The notes under the pieces were generated by a model. That model had not been told where the DNA came from. It searched no databases and saw only the letters and a list, made by a program, of their open reading frames with translations. Below are positions 51,899 to 62,938 of a stretch of 64,000 nucleotides of DNA, one piece after another. The DNA is taken from assembly GCA_027475525.1 (NCBI GenBank), contig JAMWFC010000122.1, forward strand, positions 1,302,001 to 1,366,000, read 5' to 3'. Position numbers and translations under genes: made by a program. The first letter of the stretch is position 1; every line of letters starts with the position of its first letter. This DNA is from Macrolepiota albuminosa. Lineage: Eukaryota; Basidiomycota; Agaricomycetes; Agaricales; Agaricaceae.

Positions 51899-52928
51899 TT
51901 GACACTAAGTAACACAAGCACTACCACACTTCCTACTTCAACACACACACCTGCCGGTATGGAGCAGCCAAATAACCAGCACATGCCACCTCGAAATCAC
52001 TTCTTGTCGCCAAAATGGGATGAAACAAAGCCCCATGAACTAACGCAGTATTTCAAGGAGTTGGAGTATTTGCTACATGACTGCCACATGACAGACAATA
52101 CACAGATGAAAGAATACGCTGCCAGATATGTCTCATACAATATGGTCAAATCATGGACAGGTTTAAAGGAGTTCCAAGGACTTACAAATGATGCGGTGCC
52201 AAGGCCTTTTACCTATATAATGAATGGAAGAAGGCTATTATTTATTTATATCCTGGTGCTGAAGAAGCTACACTTATACAGTAATGGAAATCCAGAAGTT
52301 AGTACAAGACACCTTTGTGGCAGGGATCTATATGCTTGGCACATTATCAACTTATTATCACAATTTTCAGCAGATAGCAAGATGGCTTGTCCAGAATGGA
52401 AAGTTATACAGGAACAAGGAGTGCTGTTTGTTTCAACAAGGGTTCCCAACCTTGCTATAGACTAAGATTGCATGGCGCTTGGAGATTATTATGCATGACC
52501 ATCACTCCAAGGAACTGTATGACATAGAAAAGGTCTTTGAGGCAGGAAAGTGGGTATTAAAGGGCACAGACACAGGTATACCTTTGCAGCAACCTGGCTT
52601 GGACCATGGAGGGATGACACCCAAACTGGAGTTGCCAGCTCCTAGCGCTGCCAATGACCACCACAGGTTTGTCAAGAAAGAAGATTTGGAAAACACCGTT
52701 AATAACACTGTTGCTAATGTCATGAATAAACTTGAAACCCTAATTTTGACTAGTCTCTCAGCGCCTAGAAATAATGTACAGATGGGACTTTGCCATTTCT
52801 GTGGCAAGGCAGGACATACCATGACCAGGGGTCAATGTGCTATCCTTGAACAGTATCTGTGACAGGAGAAAGCCCACCATGAGATGGATGGTAAACTAGT
52901 CTTACCTTTGGGCACTAATATTCCCCTT
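51899..52928 (+). pseudogene. B element gag
   Basis: Probable start ATG 51959 (MEQPNNQHM). The gag core KPHELTQYFKELEYLLHDC, MKEYAARYVSYNMVKSW and GLKEF parallels C gag. After a frameshift near 52190 come FTYINEWKKAIIYLYPGAEEA-like and KIAWRLEIIMHDHHSKELYD blocks, then a zinc knuckle CHFCGKAGHTMTRGQC (52792-52839) and a LPLGTNIP motif. The element is cut at 52929 by a D LTR and its pol is not in the window. Confidence 0.75.
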
Positions 52929-53671
52929 TGTCACGACCCCTCCCCTCCGGACCCGCCCCGGGACACCTCCAGAACACCATCCGGGACCCTTCCTCCAACC
53001 CCACAGGACACGCCCCGCCATCACAACTACCGACACCGCCATCACACGCATCAAGGACCGCCATCAGCTGCCACCAGCCCCGATCAACAATTGGATCATG
53101 TGACTTGCTTCCAGCCATCACGCATCACGCATCACAGCTCCCTCCGCGCCAATTGATCGTGCGCCCCACACGCGCGATCCAAGTATACAGTCCCTACCCG
53201 CTACTCAATGACTCCTGGAACCCATCCCAGACATCCCGGAACCCAAGACCCGGTCCTGTAGTACTTATAGCGTAGTTCCCCGTTGTATTCGCTAGTCTTG
53301 ATATTAACTTGGATAACTTTGATTGTTGCGTGCCCTTTGCTTGATTGGTACGCACTGACTGGCACACTTTTGACTGGCATGCTTGAATAACTGCATGCTC
53401 TAAGTTTGGTACGTACTTCGTGACTTTAACTTGCTAACTTGGTCTCGTCTTAGAACCTCTGGTTCACGACTCGACCCCTACCCGAATCCCCCAGCTACTC
53501 ACAACCCAAAACCCCTGGACCAAGTTCCCTCTCCCAGGATTACCCCTGTCCACATCTTGAACTCTGGAGTGCTAGCCCTGGAGTTCCAGACACCCGAGTA
53601 TCCATGGGTCAAGTCCACATTGTAAGGGCGATTGCTTTCCCAGAAAGCCCCCAACTCAGCGGAACCTGACA
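52929..53671 (+). repeat. D-family LTR, plus strand
   Basis: 743 bp, TGTCACGACCCC...GGAACCTGACA, the reverse complement of the D LTRs. It carries the R-start block (53294-53306) and the adjacent self-priming site. It inserted after the B gag. Confidence 0.92.
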
Positions 53672-53704
53672 TAATATCAAGACTCCCTCCTTACACCGTT
53701 CTTG

Positions 53705-55226
53705 ATGGCTACGTATACTCACACTTACTACCCCATGGGCTACCAGACCGACCCCTACGGGCGCCCGGTACCCGATCATTACTCTGCACAGACCCCCCGC
53801 CCCGTCTATCCACCCCTCCCATATGAACCTCCGTATCTCCACCACCACTGGGCCCCCGACCCATTCCTCTATGATCTGGGCCCTCAGCCAGCTGGGCCCC
53901 TCCGCCCAACTTAGCCATAGCACGACCCGTGGAGGTCCCCTCGTACCGGAGCATCCCCAGGGGCCTGCCAGAGACCCCACCAGTACCCAGTGGACCTCGC
54001 CCAATTCCCCCCAGCGAGGGCCCCTTTGCACCCACCCCCTACCACTCCCTACTATGGTTACCAGCGCCCTGCCCCCCAATCCCGGGGACCTCTCAACTAC
54101 GACTATCTCCCTTGACACTACCCAACCGCTGCCCCACCTGCTCGGACTCCTCCCTTGCCAATGGGACGACGACGTCTCGAGGACTACAAACAGCAATGGG
54201 ACGAAGTGCTCCACTCGCTTAGGATCTCGCCAGAGGACTTCGTGCAATGGGCAAGGGCGCTACTCACGGAATTTGGACACAACAACTTTGCAGGCACTCT
54301 GGAGGACTGGGCCCATTGCTTGGTCGAATTCGGGAATTGCCTCATGCGAGGAGAACTCCCAGAGCAGACTATGGTAAAGTATAGGCGTAACACAATCCTC
54401 TGCAAAGAATTGCAACAACTGCTTGACGAAGTCCACGCGTCCCCCTCCTCTCGACCCCTCAACGACTCCGCAGACCTGGGCCGCTTGATTCACATCCAGC
54501 AGGAACCCCCGGAACCAGCCCTGGCAGCCAGAGTGGTCCCCACTCCAGAGCAACGACAACGGGAAGAGCAACAAAATGCCTCGGCCATACTACGATCCCT
54601 TAAGCCGACGGGAGGGCTATTCGATCAGCCCACTGCCTGCATGGTAGGCTTGTCAACTTGCCATAGGGCTAACTCCGTTCCTAGCACCTTTGAGACCTGA
54701 GGACAGCCCCAGAGACCCCTGGAACCCCTCCCGCAAACGGACAATGCCCAACCCCTGGCCCTGGCAAACCACGGCAGACCCTGTGCGGACACCCCTAGCA
54801 CGGACGACATGCTGTGCTACGTCAACGAGCTCGCACGCGGCAACAACGAACAACGTCCCACGCCCGCGCCCATCCCAGTACCGCCCCCTACGTCAGCCCA
54901 ACTTCCGCCGTGACCCCCCGCCCCACTTCGATCTGTGGAACCCCCCACGGCCTCCGATGCAAGCACAACCCTCCCAGGTTGAACGTCCCCTGACCCCGCA
55001 CCTGGCCCCCCTCAGATCAACCCGACACCACAGAACCCTCCCTGACCACCTCCGCCACCCCCAGCCAAACCTTGAGGACGACCCCCAGGTCCCCCACCCC
55101 CGCTACCCCCTGCGTGGAGACCCGGGCCTCCCCCCGGCAAGAACAAACCCCCCTGGGACAACGGGCCCCCCGGGTGCGGACCCCCAGGTGAGCCACCCGG
55201 AGGAGGCCCTCCAGGCCTATGGATAA
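53705..55226 (+). pseudogene. Truncated plus-strand D copy, gag
   Basis: ATG 53705 (MATYTHTYYPMGYQTD). It follows D gag with stops near 53912 and a shift, then a clean stretch 54155-54700 (RRLEDYKQQWDEVLHSLRI, WARALLTEFGHNNFAG, SILRSLKPTGGLFDQP-like) and a Pro-rich end to 55226. It lacks the 77-bp duplications of the other copy. No protease, pol or second LTR follows, so the element is truncated at about 55230. Confidence 0.82.
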
Positions 55227-55298
55227 AAGTACACTAAATAATACTGGTGTGAAAAAATGAGCAAGAGGCCAACGCGACCTTCCCATCGCGAACTTACT

Positions 55299-55363
55299 TT
55301 AGATATTTCGTCTTGGGATGGCGCAATGCAAAATAACCTTTTTGGTGGGGACGAAATATCTAA
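55299..55363. repeat. 14-bp inverted repeat beside the C2 insertion
   Basis: TTAGATATTTCGTC (55299-55312) and its exact complement (55350-55363) enclose a 37-nt loop. The right arm overlaps C2's target duplication AAGG. It could be a terminator-like hairpin or the inverted ends of a small DNA element. Confidence 0.6.
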
Positions 55364-55365
55364 GG

Positions 55366-56390
55366 TGTAGTACTTGGTAGAAGTATTACTTGATAGTTCT
55401 GGGGCTTTCTTGAAGTCTTAGAAAGTGACCTCTAATCCACACTGGTGCTTGATGATAAAAACTTGATGTATTGGGTGCTTCACAGAATATCAAATATCCT
55501 GATGGGCAGAAGAAGGTTCTCAATAAACTCCAGCCTAAGCAGTTCACTCCCTGGGAACCACCGAGCCTTTGTCTACCAATAGACTTCCAATGAGAGGTGT
55601 TCAATAAACTCTAGCCTAAGTGATTCACTCCCTGGGAACCACCGAGCCTTTGCCTATCAATTGCCTTCCAATAAGAGGTGCTCAATAAACTCTAGCCTAA
55701 GTGATTCACTCCCTGGGAACCACCGAGCCTTTGCCTATCAATTGCCTGGTTATTCTCTACTCTACTTGGACTATTTATACTGTTTTCCTGGTGCACAGAC
55801 CACTATCTACACCTGACTCTTTGTTGTCAACTCCCCAGCCTCCAGAACATATTTGATAGTCCAATTTCCCTTTTGGGAGGCATGTTTCGGTGCCACCAGT
55901 TCCACCATTCAACTTCTTGTTCCACCATTCCTCTAGATGTCTCTGATTGCCACTTCCCCATTTGCTTCAGCTCCATTTAGCACGATCCCATTCATAGATC
56001 CTTCTTTCCCCTTTTAGTGCTTCCCTGCATTCCATGCTTCTTTTGACATCCCTCCATGCTTCTTTTCCTTTCCCCTTTCAGTCATGTCAAATCGGGCATT
56101 GTCAGATCTGATCTTGATCTAGATCATCACAAATTGATCCCATTTCGTCACTTCTGCCAGCTCCCATGCTTCCCCTCCCCATTACAGTGGTTGGACTATT
56201 GTTGAGTGGATAGCTTGAGCTGGTCCCTGCCCTTTGTTCTGTACTGTCTGTGTATTTATTGGGGTGTTTTTGGAGATATAATTTGTTGAGACTGCTACCA
56301 GGAGGCTTACAGTTTTCAGCCCATAATTAAATGTTTATTTTGACTTCTGGTGCATGTTGTGTCCCTGACTGCTGGTACAGCGTCGTATCA
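55366..56390 (-). repeat. 3' LTR of C2 with 81-bp triple repeat
   Basis: Three tandem units start at 55521, 55602 and 55683 (period 81, each with AATAAACTC...CCTGGGAACCACCGAGCC). C1's LTR has one such unit. A minus-strand TATAAATA at 55779-55772 is just upstream of the repeats in sense orientation, so they lie in the transcribed leader. Confidence 0.92.
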
Positions 56391-56601
56391 TCTCCCCCCC
56401 ACCAAATAAAGACTGTCCTCAGTCATTCACAGTTCCAGATTAGGTCAAGTCCCATTTCTTCACCATCATATCAAAATTTTTGTCTGGACCTCCTGTAAGG
56501 TTTGTAGGTTTCTTTTGCATGTTTTGACTGTCCCCCCTGTTGCTTCAAAGACCACTTAAACCCCTCCTATGGTCCCCTACATCCCTAGTTCACCATCTCC
56601 T

Positions 56602-57229
56602 ATGGCTCCTACTAATCCTAAAAGACCCCTTGGTCCTGACCCTTATTCTCTCCTTGAGAGTGCCATCATCCGAGACAAGGATCAACAGATCAAGTCCCTC
56701 AAGCCCATTGCTGCTTTCCCTTCCGCCCACATCCGAGGTGGCACCCAAAGCCAAGAGGCCTCAAGTTCAACCCTCTGTTGGTGCGTTTTTCTCTCCCTAT
56801 TACATAATTCCACTTTTCCATGCAGCTTCTTATCGACCTGATGGCTCCTGTCCGCAGGCTCTTCTTGATAAGACTGACCGCATACTTGCTAAGGATGGCA
56901 AGGTTTCCTGTGCCACTCTCTGAGATTACGCACAAGTCCTCGAGCAAACCGCCTGCCAGCCACTCTTTGCACTCGACGTGGCTCCACAACTGTACAAACA
57001 GTTCACTGCACGCTGCGAGGCCGTACGTACTGTGCTTGACAACCGAGACGTATCTGATGCTGGCGTTAAGATTGGAGATCTTTACGTCGGTTCCAGCACC
57101 AATTCGGTTCGTATTTCTGGTTGCTCGCATCCATTTTTACGCTCAACACCTCTATTTCCCCAGCCAGCCATCGAAAGCCCGGATCCCAAAGCTGACGCAA
57201 TAGACAGTGCTATTGAAGCTACTTTGTAG
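56602..57229 (+). pseudogene. Antisense spliced gene fragment inside C2
   Basis: Opposite strand to the element. ATG 56602 opens MAPTNPKRPLGPDPYSLLE and continues to about 56720; a frame change leads to a second reading (EVAPKAKRPQ). A 45-bp intron (56781-56825, GTGCGT...GCAG) joins SV to ASYRPDGSCPQALLDKTD. After an in-frame TGA at 56921-56923 the frame runs to TAG 57227-57229 (LEQTACQPLFALDVAPQLY, VLDNRDVSDAGVKIGDLY). The family is not recognised. C1 keeps the region before the ATG and a short ATGGCTCC remnant at about 25984, but not the gene. Confidence 0.55.
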
Positions 57230-58762
57230 TTACAATAGTTCTGTAGCTACTTCGTAGGTCAATAAACCTGCTTGCTGCGTGCAATAAACTTGTTTTTCGA
57301 CGTCTCTAACTTGCGCGACGTATCAGTGACGTCAAGCTTCTTGATCGATCATGATCAGCTTCTGCGGATCCGCTGATCCGAACTGCCCATCACTTCTTTT
57401 CGCTTCCCTCACCCGGACCGTTGTTCCCACTGCTCGGTTCCTCATTTATCCGATCGTGTGGGGTAACTCTTTGTTTTCCCCACACTGACGGTTTCTGAGT
57501 GTGTTCTTGCCCTTACTTCCTGCCTCTCTGTACTCGTCTTATCTTGCCACCGACCACCTGGCCAGGAAGACCACCCCTCAGCACACTTCCCACTTAGTCC
57601 CACTTCAATTCTTTCGCTTGCTCCATCGTTGCCACAAGGTTCTTCCGATCATGCGGAACCACAGCAACTTTCACCGAATTCCAGCACTCGGACACGTCTG
57701 AGACATCACGGCTGTCTCAGACTCCTTCCTGTCCCTGCACTCATTTTTATCCCCTTTCTCTCTATTACGACGTCTCACTCCTACACGCGCACACGGACGG
57801 CATTAGCAGGGTATCCTTTTCTGGATTTTCACGTCTTAGTCGTAACGTGCGTTAGTCCTCCGCCTAACCGTGCGGTTGCCTCTGTCTAGGTGCGTGTTGT
57901 AAGTCCCCTCCCAGCGCTTTTCCGTACCCACTCTGCCTCTGCTATCCCAGGCCTCCTGGCCATGTATCCCCCCTTAACACTAGACACGCTTACTGTCCTC
58001 GTCGTTCCCTAATCCCCTTTGTTCCTCGGATCACGCGGAACCACGGCAACCCTTTCTTGCCGTGCTCCTCCGATCACGCGGAACCACCGAACTCGCTTTT
58101 CCACCTCGATACACGGTTCCCTCTTTCTGGTACACATCCCTTTCCCCTTTTGCTCGATTTCGACGCCTTACTTTCACCCGCGCAGGCGACGCCCTTTTAC
58201 TCTTTTACGCCTTTCGTGCTTGGACGACAGCTTGGTCTGTCTGACCGCGCGTTCGACTCTGCCCCGGCACCCTTGTTGTGCATAAATCCCCACTCTTTGT
58301 ACTACGCCGTAGCCACCGAATCCTGTCTCATAGATCGTCTAAGATATTTCTTGCCGTGTTTTCTGTATTTTTAAGAGCTCTGCGCCGGCAGACCCAGTTC
58401 ACACATGCTCAATATATCCATGATAATATTCGCGTGTTGACGTGTTCAACTGTTGACGTAAGCACGTGCCCAATTACGCGTGACGACGTTATATAAGCAG
58501 GTGCACCGACGATTGAATTATATAATCAGGTGCACCGGCTGACGTTGACGTGACCAGCACGTGGTCACGTTTCCGAGAACGCTCTTGCGCACGTTAACGT
58601 GATAACGCATGCTCGTTGTCCCAACCCTCTTCTTGTTCCCTTCTACACACCAACTTCTGTCAAAACCCATGTAGTTGGTTCATAACAACTGTACTAGTTA
58701 TTGTACAATGCCAACACATGTTTTCTGCCCTTTCCCCACTCTAGTTCTGCCAGAACCCAAGG
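57230..58762. other. CpG-rich foreign segment in C2
   Basis: No ORF with recognisable content. It is CpG-rich, unlike the rest of C2. A GATCACGCGGAACCAC word occurs three times (57646 in a variant form, 58029, 58069). A TATATAAGCAGGTGCACCG block at about 58490 is nearly repeated at 58520. An inverted repeat CGTGACC...GGTCACG lies near 58548-58570. It is probably captured with the antisense gene. Confidence 0.45.
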
Positions 58763-59154
58763 AAGACTGAACTATTCTTCCTGTTCTTCTCCCAAGTGTA
58801 CACCCCTGAGATAGAGGTCTTCCTCTACTTGTCCTTTCTGCCTTTCCTCTCTTAACTCTTGCAGTTTAGAAGGAGTAATATCAATCCATTCCTCTATACT
58901 AGTAGGCAAAGTGATTTGCTGCCTAGCTTTTCTTCCCCACTCTTGAACTCTCTAGATAGATAGCCTAGCTCTCTATTCAGATAAGCTCCCAGCAACTGCC
59001 CTGTCCTTTCCCCTTCTCCTCCAGTGGCATAGTACACCTCTCTGAGTTCTTGCTGCTTAAAACTCTTCTCCTTGACACCACACCCCTTGATCCAGACACC
59101 TTCCTCCTTACTCCCCTCTATCATTACAGCAGCCTCTCCTTGATCTGGAATCAA
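58763..59154 (-). pseudogene. C2 pol remnant across a 3.3-kb deletion
   Basis: 59154-58930 matches the start of C1 pol (MIPDQGEAAVMIEGS). From about 58929 down it matches the C1 pol C-terminus (QQITLPTSIEEWIDI, KLQELRE). The junction corresponds to joining C1 26193 to 29530, removing RT, RNase H and most of integrase. Confidence 0.85.
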
Positions 59155-60242
59155 CTCCTCAAGGCTGAAGCTTTTCCCAACTCCTCTTGGTTGCCACTAG
59201 AGGGTGCCTTGCCCCTCTCATAAGTCGGTAGCACAGTCCTCTTCCCAGTATTAGGATTTTGAATAGTAATAATGGCACTACCATCCTTCAAGTTCTGCAC
59301 ATTACTTTCAGTGGCTGTATCAAATGGCCTCCCCAGTAATACTGTATAGGCAGGTTTCTCAAATATATGCACTTGCAAGTATATTGTGAAACCCTCAGCA
59401 AACTTGAAGGGCACATTCTTGGCCATCCCCAAAGACTCATTGACTTGTTGATTAGCACTCTCCATGCGCAACCTTATGCCAGGATCCCAAGTCAATCCCA
59501 AACTTAGTGCCTTGTCCAATGCCATGCACACAATCTGGGACCCACTGTCCAATATAGCCTCTACCTTAGCTTGGTCATTCACACTAGGGTACAGAGACCT
59601 CAACACTTGTAAGTCTCTGGCCACATAGACCACTTCTGGCCTATTCCCTGGTGGAAGCTGTTCCAAGAAGGTAGCCACACAATCCTCATGAACCACTGAT
59701 CCCTTTGGAATCCCCTCTTCTTCACTCTGAGAGATATGGTACCCTGGTTGAGGCAAGTCATCTATGTTGACCTGGCCCATTACAGAAGCACTTCTATCCT
59801 CTTGTGCAAAGACCTTGGCTGCTGTCCACTTGGTAGCACCTTCTCTCCTTCTCCAAGTCTTCTCCAGAGCCTCCTGTAAGGCTGGCACCTTCAACAATTC
59901 CCTTGTAGAAATTGTCACCTCATTGTCCAATATTTTGTTGACAATCTCATCCTCCCTTCTCTGCCAAACAACAATTCCCTTGTAGAAATTGTCACCTCAT
60001 TGTCCAATATTTTGTTGACAATCTCATCCTCCCTTCTCTGCCAAACTCTGGGTTGGTACAGCTCTTTCTTGTCATTTTGAAATTTTACTATTTTCTCTCC
60101 ATTGACAGCAGGCACCTGCTCAAAGGGCAGGTTCCCTTTGCCTACTTCTATAACTCCCCTTTGCCTTTTCAGATCACTCTCAGGTGGTAGTGGTGTCCTC
60201 AATTCAGGCTGGACCCTTCCATCTGCCACCATCCTTGAGTTC
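59151..60242 (-). pseudogene. C2 retropepsin ORF
   Basis: Near-identical to the C1 protease (AILDSGSQIVCMAL, VLLGRPFDTAT). It is split into two frames only by the 77-bp duplication at 59893-60046; with one copy removed it is a single open frame. Both slippery heptamers flanking it are conserved. Confidence 0.88.
59893..60046. repeat. Exact 77-bp tandem duplication
   Basis: 59893-59969 equals 59970-60046. This is the only lesion in the C2 protease. Confidence 0.95.
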
Positions 60243-60243
60243 T

Positions 60244-61677
60244 CTAAAAACCCTCCTGCTTCTGCTGGGTGTTCTTCTCATAAGTCTGACTCCTAGTAGT
60301 TATCAGACTTGCCACCAAGCTCTGCAGCTCCTCTATCTTCTTCTCCAAATCCTCTTTCTCCTTGGGCACTGCCTGCACATATGTAGACACACTAGGCACC
60401 ACAGTGACTGGCTCTTCTACCCAGCCATAGAAGGCAGCAGCTTTAGAGTCCATGATAGCATTGACCCTCTCCTTGGGAGACACATTAGGTGGACTCCTGG
60501 GAATAGGATCCCCAGAAGGTAGCCTAGGCCTGCCTTCAACAAGAATAAGCTTGCCTTCTTGGACTTGAGTCCTGAGGTATTCACAGTCAATGGTCCTATG
60601 TCCCAGCTCCCAACAATGATAACAGTTTATTCCTGCTGCTGAACTGTTGCCTCCTTGAAACTGAACAGTCTGCAAGGCCTGAGCAGGCATCCCCAGCCTA
60701 GTCTGCAGTCCTCCCTGCATAGGAACCTGGCTCTTGGCCTTCCACTCATTGTTCATGGTCTGCATGAACCCCCTCAGACTGCTCATCTCTTTCCCCAAAG
60801 CCATAACTCCATCCTGGAGGTTAGCTAACCTCCCCTCAGTCTCCAAATCTGGCTCTTGCTTGACCTTGATCACCCCTGGGACCTTCTCCTGTGGACTGTC
60901 ATTGTCCCTGAATGAGGTTCCAGAATCAACCAAAATAGCCACCACATTGATGATTTCCTTCAGATCATATCTATCATCCTTGTGTCTCCTCCTGGTTATG
61001 TCACTATAATGACCATATTTTTGCAAGGCCTGGGCCAGAATAAGTTCCCTGAAGGCTGGGGTGAAGCACTTAGTGAACTTCTCAACCAGTGCCCCATTCC
61101 CAAGCACCCCTTTCAACTTCTTGGCTTCAGCCCTAAACTTTCTGACCAGTGCATGGATCTCTTCTGTGTCATTCTGTCCCAACCTTGCATGCTCTCTACA
61201 GATCCTGTCAAGTACTGCCACACTCCCCTCATCAGAGATTGCCTCTGGGTAGGAATCTTGGACCTCCTTGACAAAGACCTCCCAACTTGACTCATCACTA
61301 AAACTGTCCAATCCCCTCCACTCACTGTCTGTCTCTGCATCCACATACTCTGTCACCCTCTCCTTTCTCTCCCCAGCATCATTAATCCCTGCAGCCTTGA
61401 AGAGACTCTCCATCTTTCTGAGGAAGCGCCTGACTTCAGTGGGCTGTGTGTGGGTGAACCTAGGTGCATCTCTGCTTGTAGACAGAGGCAATTTTTGTCT
61501 TGTAACTTCTGGCATTTTTGATAGATTTGTACTTGTAATTTTGATAGTTTTGGATGTTGGCTTTCTTGATCTCAAGACTTGTTCTGGGTCCCCAACACTA
61601 TTGAGTGTGGTGGTCTTGCTGCTCCTGGTAGTGGGCTTGTGTGCTTGCTCCCTAGGACTGACCTTTTGCTTGGGCAC
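60244..61677 (-). CDS. C2 gag, intact
   Basis: 477 residues from ATG 61677. It has the same architecture as C1 gag: a basic head, VRRFLRKMESLFKAAGI, KVTEYVDAETDSEW-type core, knuckle CYHCWELGHRTIDC and a coiled-coil end. Ends G GGT TTT TAG as in C1. The C-terminal half is about 95 percent identical to C1 at DNA level; the N-terminal half is much less so, with few CpGs. Confidence 0.93.
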   Translation of the reverse strand: MPKQKVSPREQAHKPTTRSSKTTTLNSVGDPEQVLRSRKPTSKTIKITSTNLSKMPEVTRQKLPLSTSRDAPRFTHTQPTEVRRFLRKMESLFKAAGINDAGERKERVTEYVDAETDSEWRGLDSFSDESSWEVFVKEVQDSYPEAISDEGSVAVLDRICREHARLGQNDTEEIHALVRKFRAEAKKLKGVLGNGALVEKFTKCFTPAFRELILAQALQKYGHYSDITRRRHKDDRYDLKEIINVVAILVDSGTSFRDNDSPQEKVPGVIKVKQEPDLETEGRLANLQDGVMALGKEMSSLRGFMQTMNNEWKAKSQVPMQGGLQTRLGMPAQALQTVQFQGGNSSAAGINCYHCWELGHRTIDCEYLRTQVQEGKLILVEGRPRLPSGDPIPRSPPNVSPKERVNAIMDSKAAAFYGWVEEPVTVVPSVSTYVQAVPKEKEDLEKKIEELQSLVASLITTRSQTYEKNTQQKQEGF

Positions 61678-61815
61678 TGTCCTCTTTAGCTTCTCTGGGG
61701 TAGACCCTCTTGGTGCAAATGAAATCTTGAATTAAGCTTGAGGTGAACCTGACTTGCTGGTCCACAAATGAACTTGATGACAGTGTTTCTTGTTGGTAAA
61801 CTTTCTAAGCCAAAG

Positions 61816-61834
61816 CCCCTCGCGGTGGGCTCCA
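61816..61834 (-). promoter_or_regulatory. tRNA-type primer site of C2
   Basis: TGGAGCCCACCGCGAGGGG, identical to C1, 2 nt inside the 5' LTR. Confidence 0.7.
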
Positions 61835-61836
61835 GA

Positions 61837-62938
61837 TGTAGTACTTGGTAGAAGTATTACTTGATAGTTCTGGGGCTTTCTTGAAGTCTTAGAAAGTGAC
61901 CTCTAATCCACACTGGTGCTTGATGATAAAAACTTGATGTATTGGGTGCTTCACAGAATATCAAATATCCTGATGGGCAGAAGAAGGTTCTCAATAAACT
62001 CCAGCCTAAGCAGTTCACTCCCTGGGAACCACCGAGCCTTTGTCTACCAATAGACTTCCAATGAGAGGTGTTCAATAAACTCTAGCCTAAGTGATTCACT
62101 CCCTGGGAACCACCGAGCCTTTGCCTATCAATTGCCTTCCAATAAGAGGTGCTCAATAAACTCTAGCCTAAGTGATTCACTCCCTGGGAACCACCGAGCC
62201 TTTGCCTATCAATTGCCTGGTTATTCTCTACTCTACTTGGACTATTTATACTGTTTTCCTGGTGCACAGACCACTATCTACACCTGACTCTTTGTTGTCA
62301 ACTCCCCAGCCTCCAGAACATATTTGATAGTCCAATTTCCCTTTTGGGAGGCATGTTTCGGTGCCACCAGTTCCACCATTCAACTTCTTGTTCCACCATT
62401 CCTCTAGATGTCTCTGATTGCCACTTCCCCATTTGCTTCAGCTCCATTTAGCACGATCCCATTCATAGATCCTTCTTTCCCCTTTTAGTGCTTCCCTGCA
62501 TTCCATGCTTCTTTTGACATCCCTCCATGCTTCTTTTCCTTTCCCCTTTCAGTCATGTCAAATCGGGCATTGTCAGATCTGATCTTGATCTAGATCATCA
62601 CAAATTGATCCCATTTCGTCACTTCTGCCAGCTCCCATGCTTCCCCTCCCCATTACAGTGGTTGGACTATTGTTGAGTGGATAGCTTGAGCTGGTCCCTG
62701 CCCTTTGTTCTGTACTGTCTGTGTATTTATTGGGGTGTTTTTGGAGATATAATTTGTTGAGACTGCTACCAGGAGGCTTACAGTTTTCAGCCCATAATTA
62801 AATGTTTATTTTGACTTCTGGTGCATGTTGTGTCCCTGACTGCTGGTACAGTGTCGTATCATTTCAGCCCATAATTAAATGTTTATTTTGACTTCTGGTG
62901 CATGTTGTGTCCCTGACTGCTGGTACAGTGTCGTATCA
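61837..62938 (-). repeat. 5' LTR of C2 including 77-bp duplication
   Basis: 1025 bp (61837-62861) plus an exact 77-bp repeat of its last bases (62785-62861 equals 62862-62938). It carries the 81-bp triple repeat and a minus-strand TATAAATA at 62250-62243. Confidence 0.93.

Larger units (their letters stand above)
55366..62938 (-). mobile_element. Pol-deleted C2 element with foreign antisense gene
   Basis: LTRs 55366-56390 and 61837-62861 are both 1025 bp and almost identical (one difference noted, C/T near the end); a 77-bp duplication extends the right one to 62938. The 4-bp target duplication is AAGG (55362-55365, 62939-62942). gag is intact and the protease is present. Most of pol is deleted (junction near 58930), and 56600-58760 is sequence absent from C1. 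The element is non-autonomous; C1-type proteins could mobilise it, which would fit its young LTRs. Confidence 0.93.

Noticed and set aside
55521..55763. Regular repeats as a CRISPR array
   Set aside because: Units are 81-90 bp tandem repeats without unique spacers, inside LTRs of a eukaryotic element.
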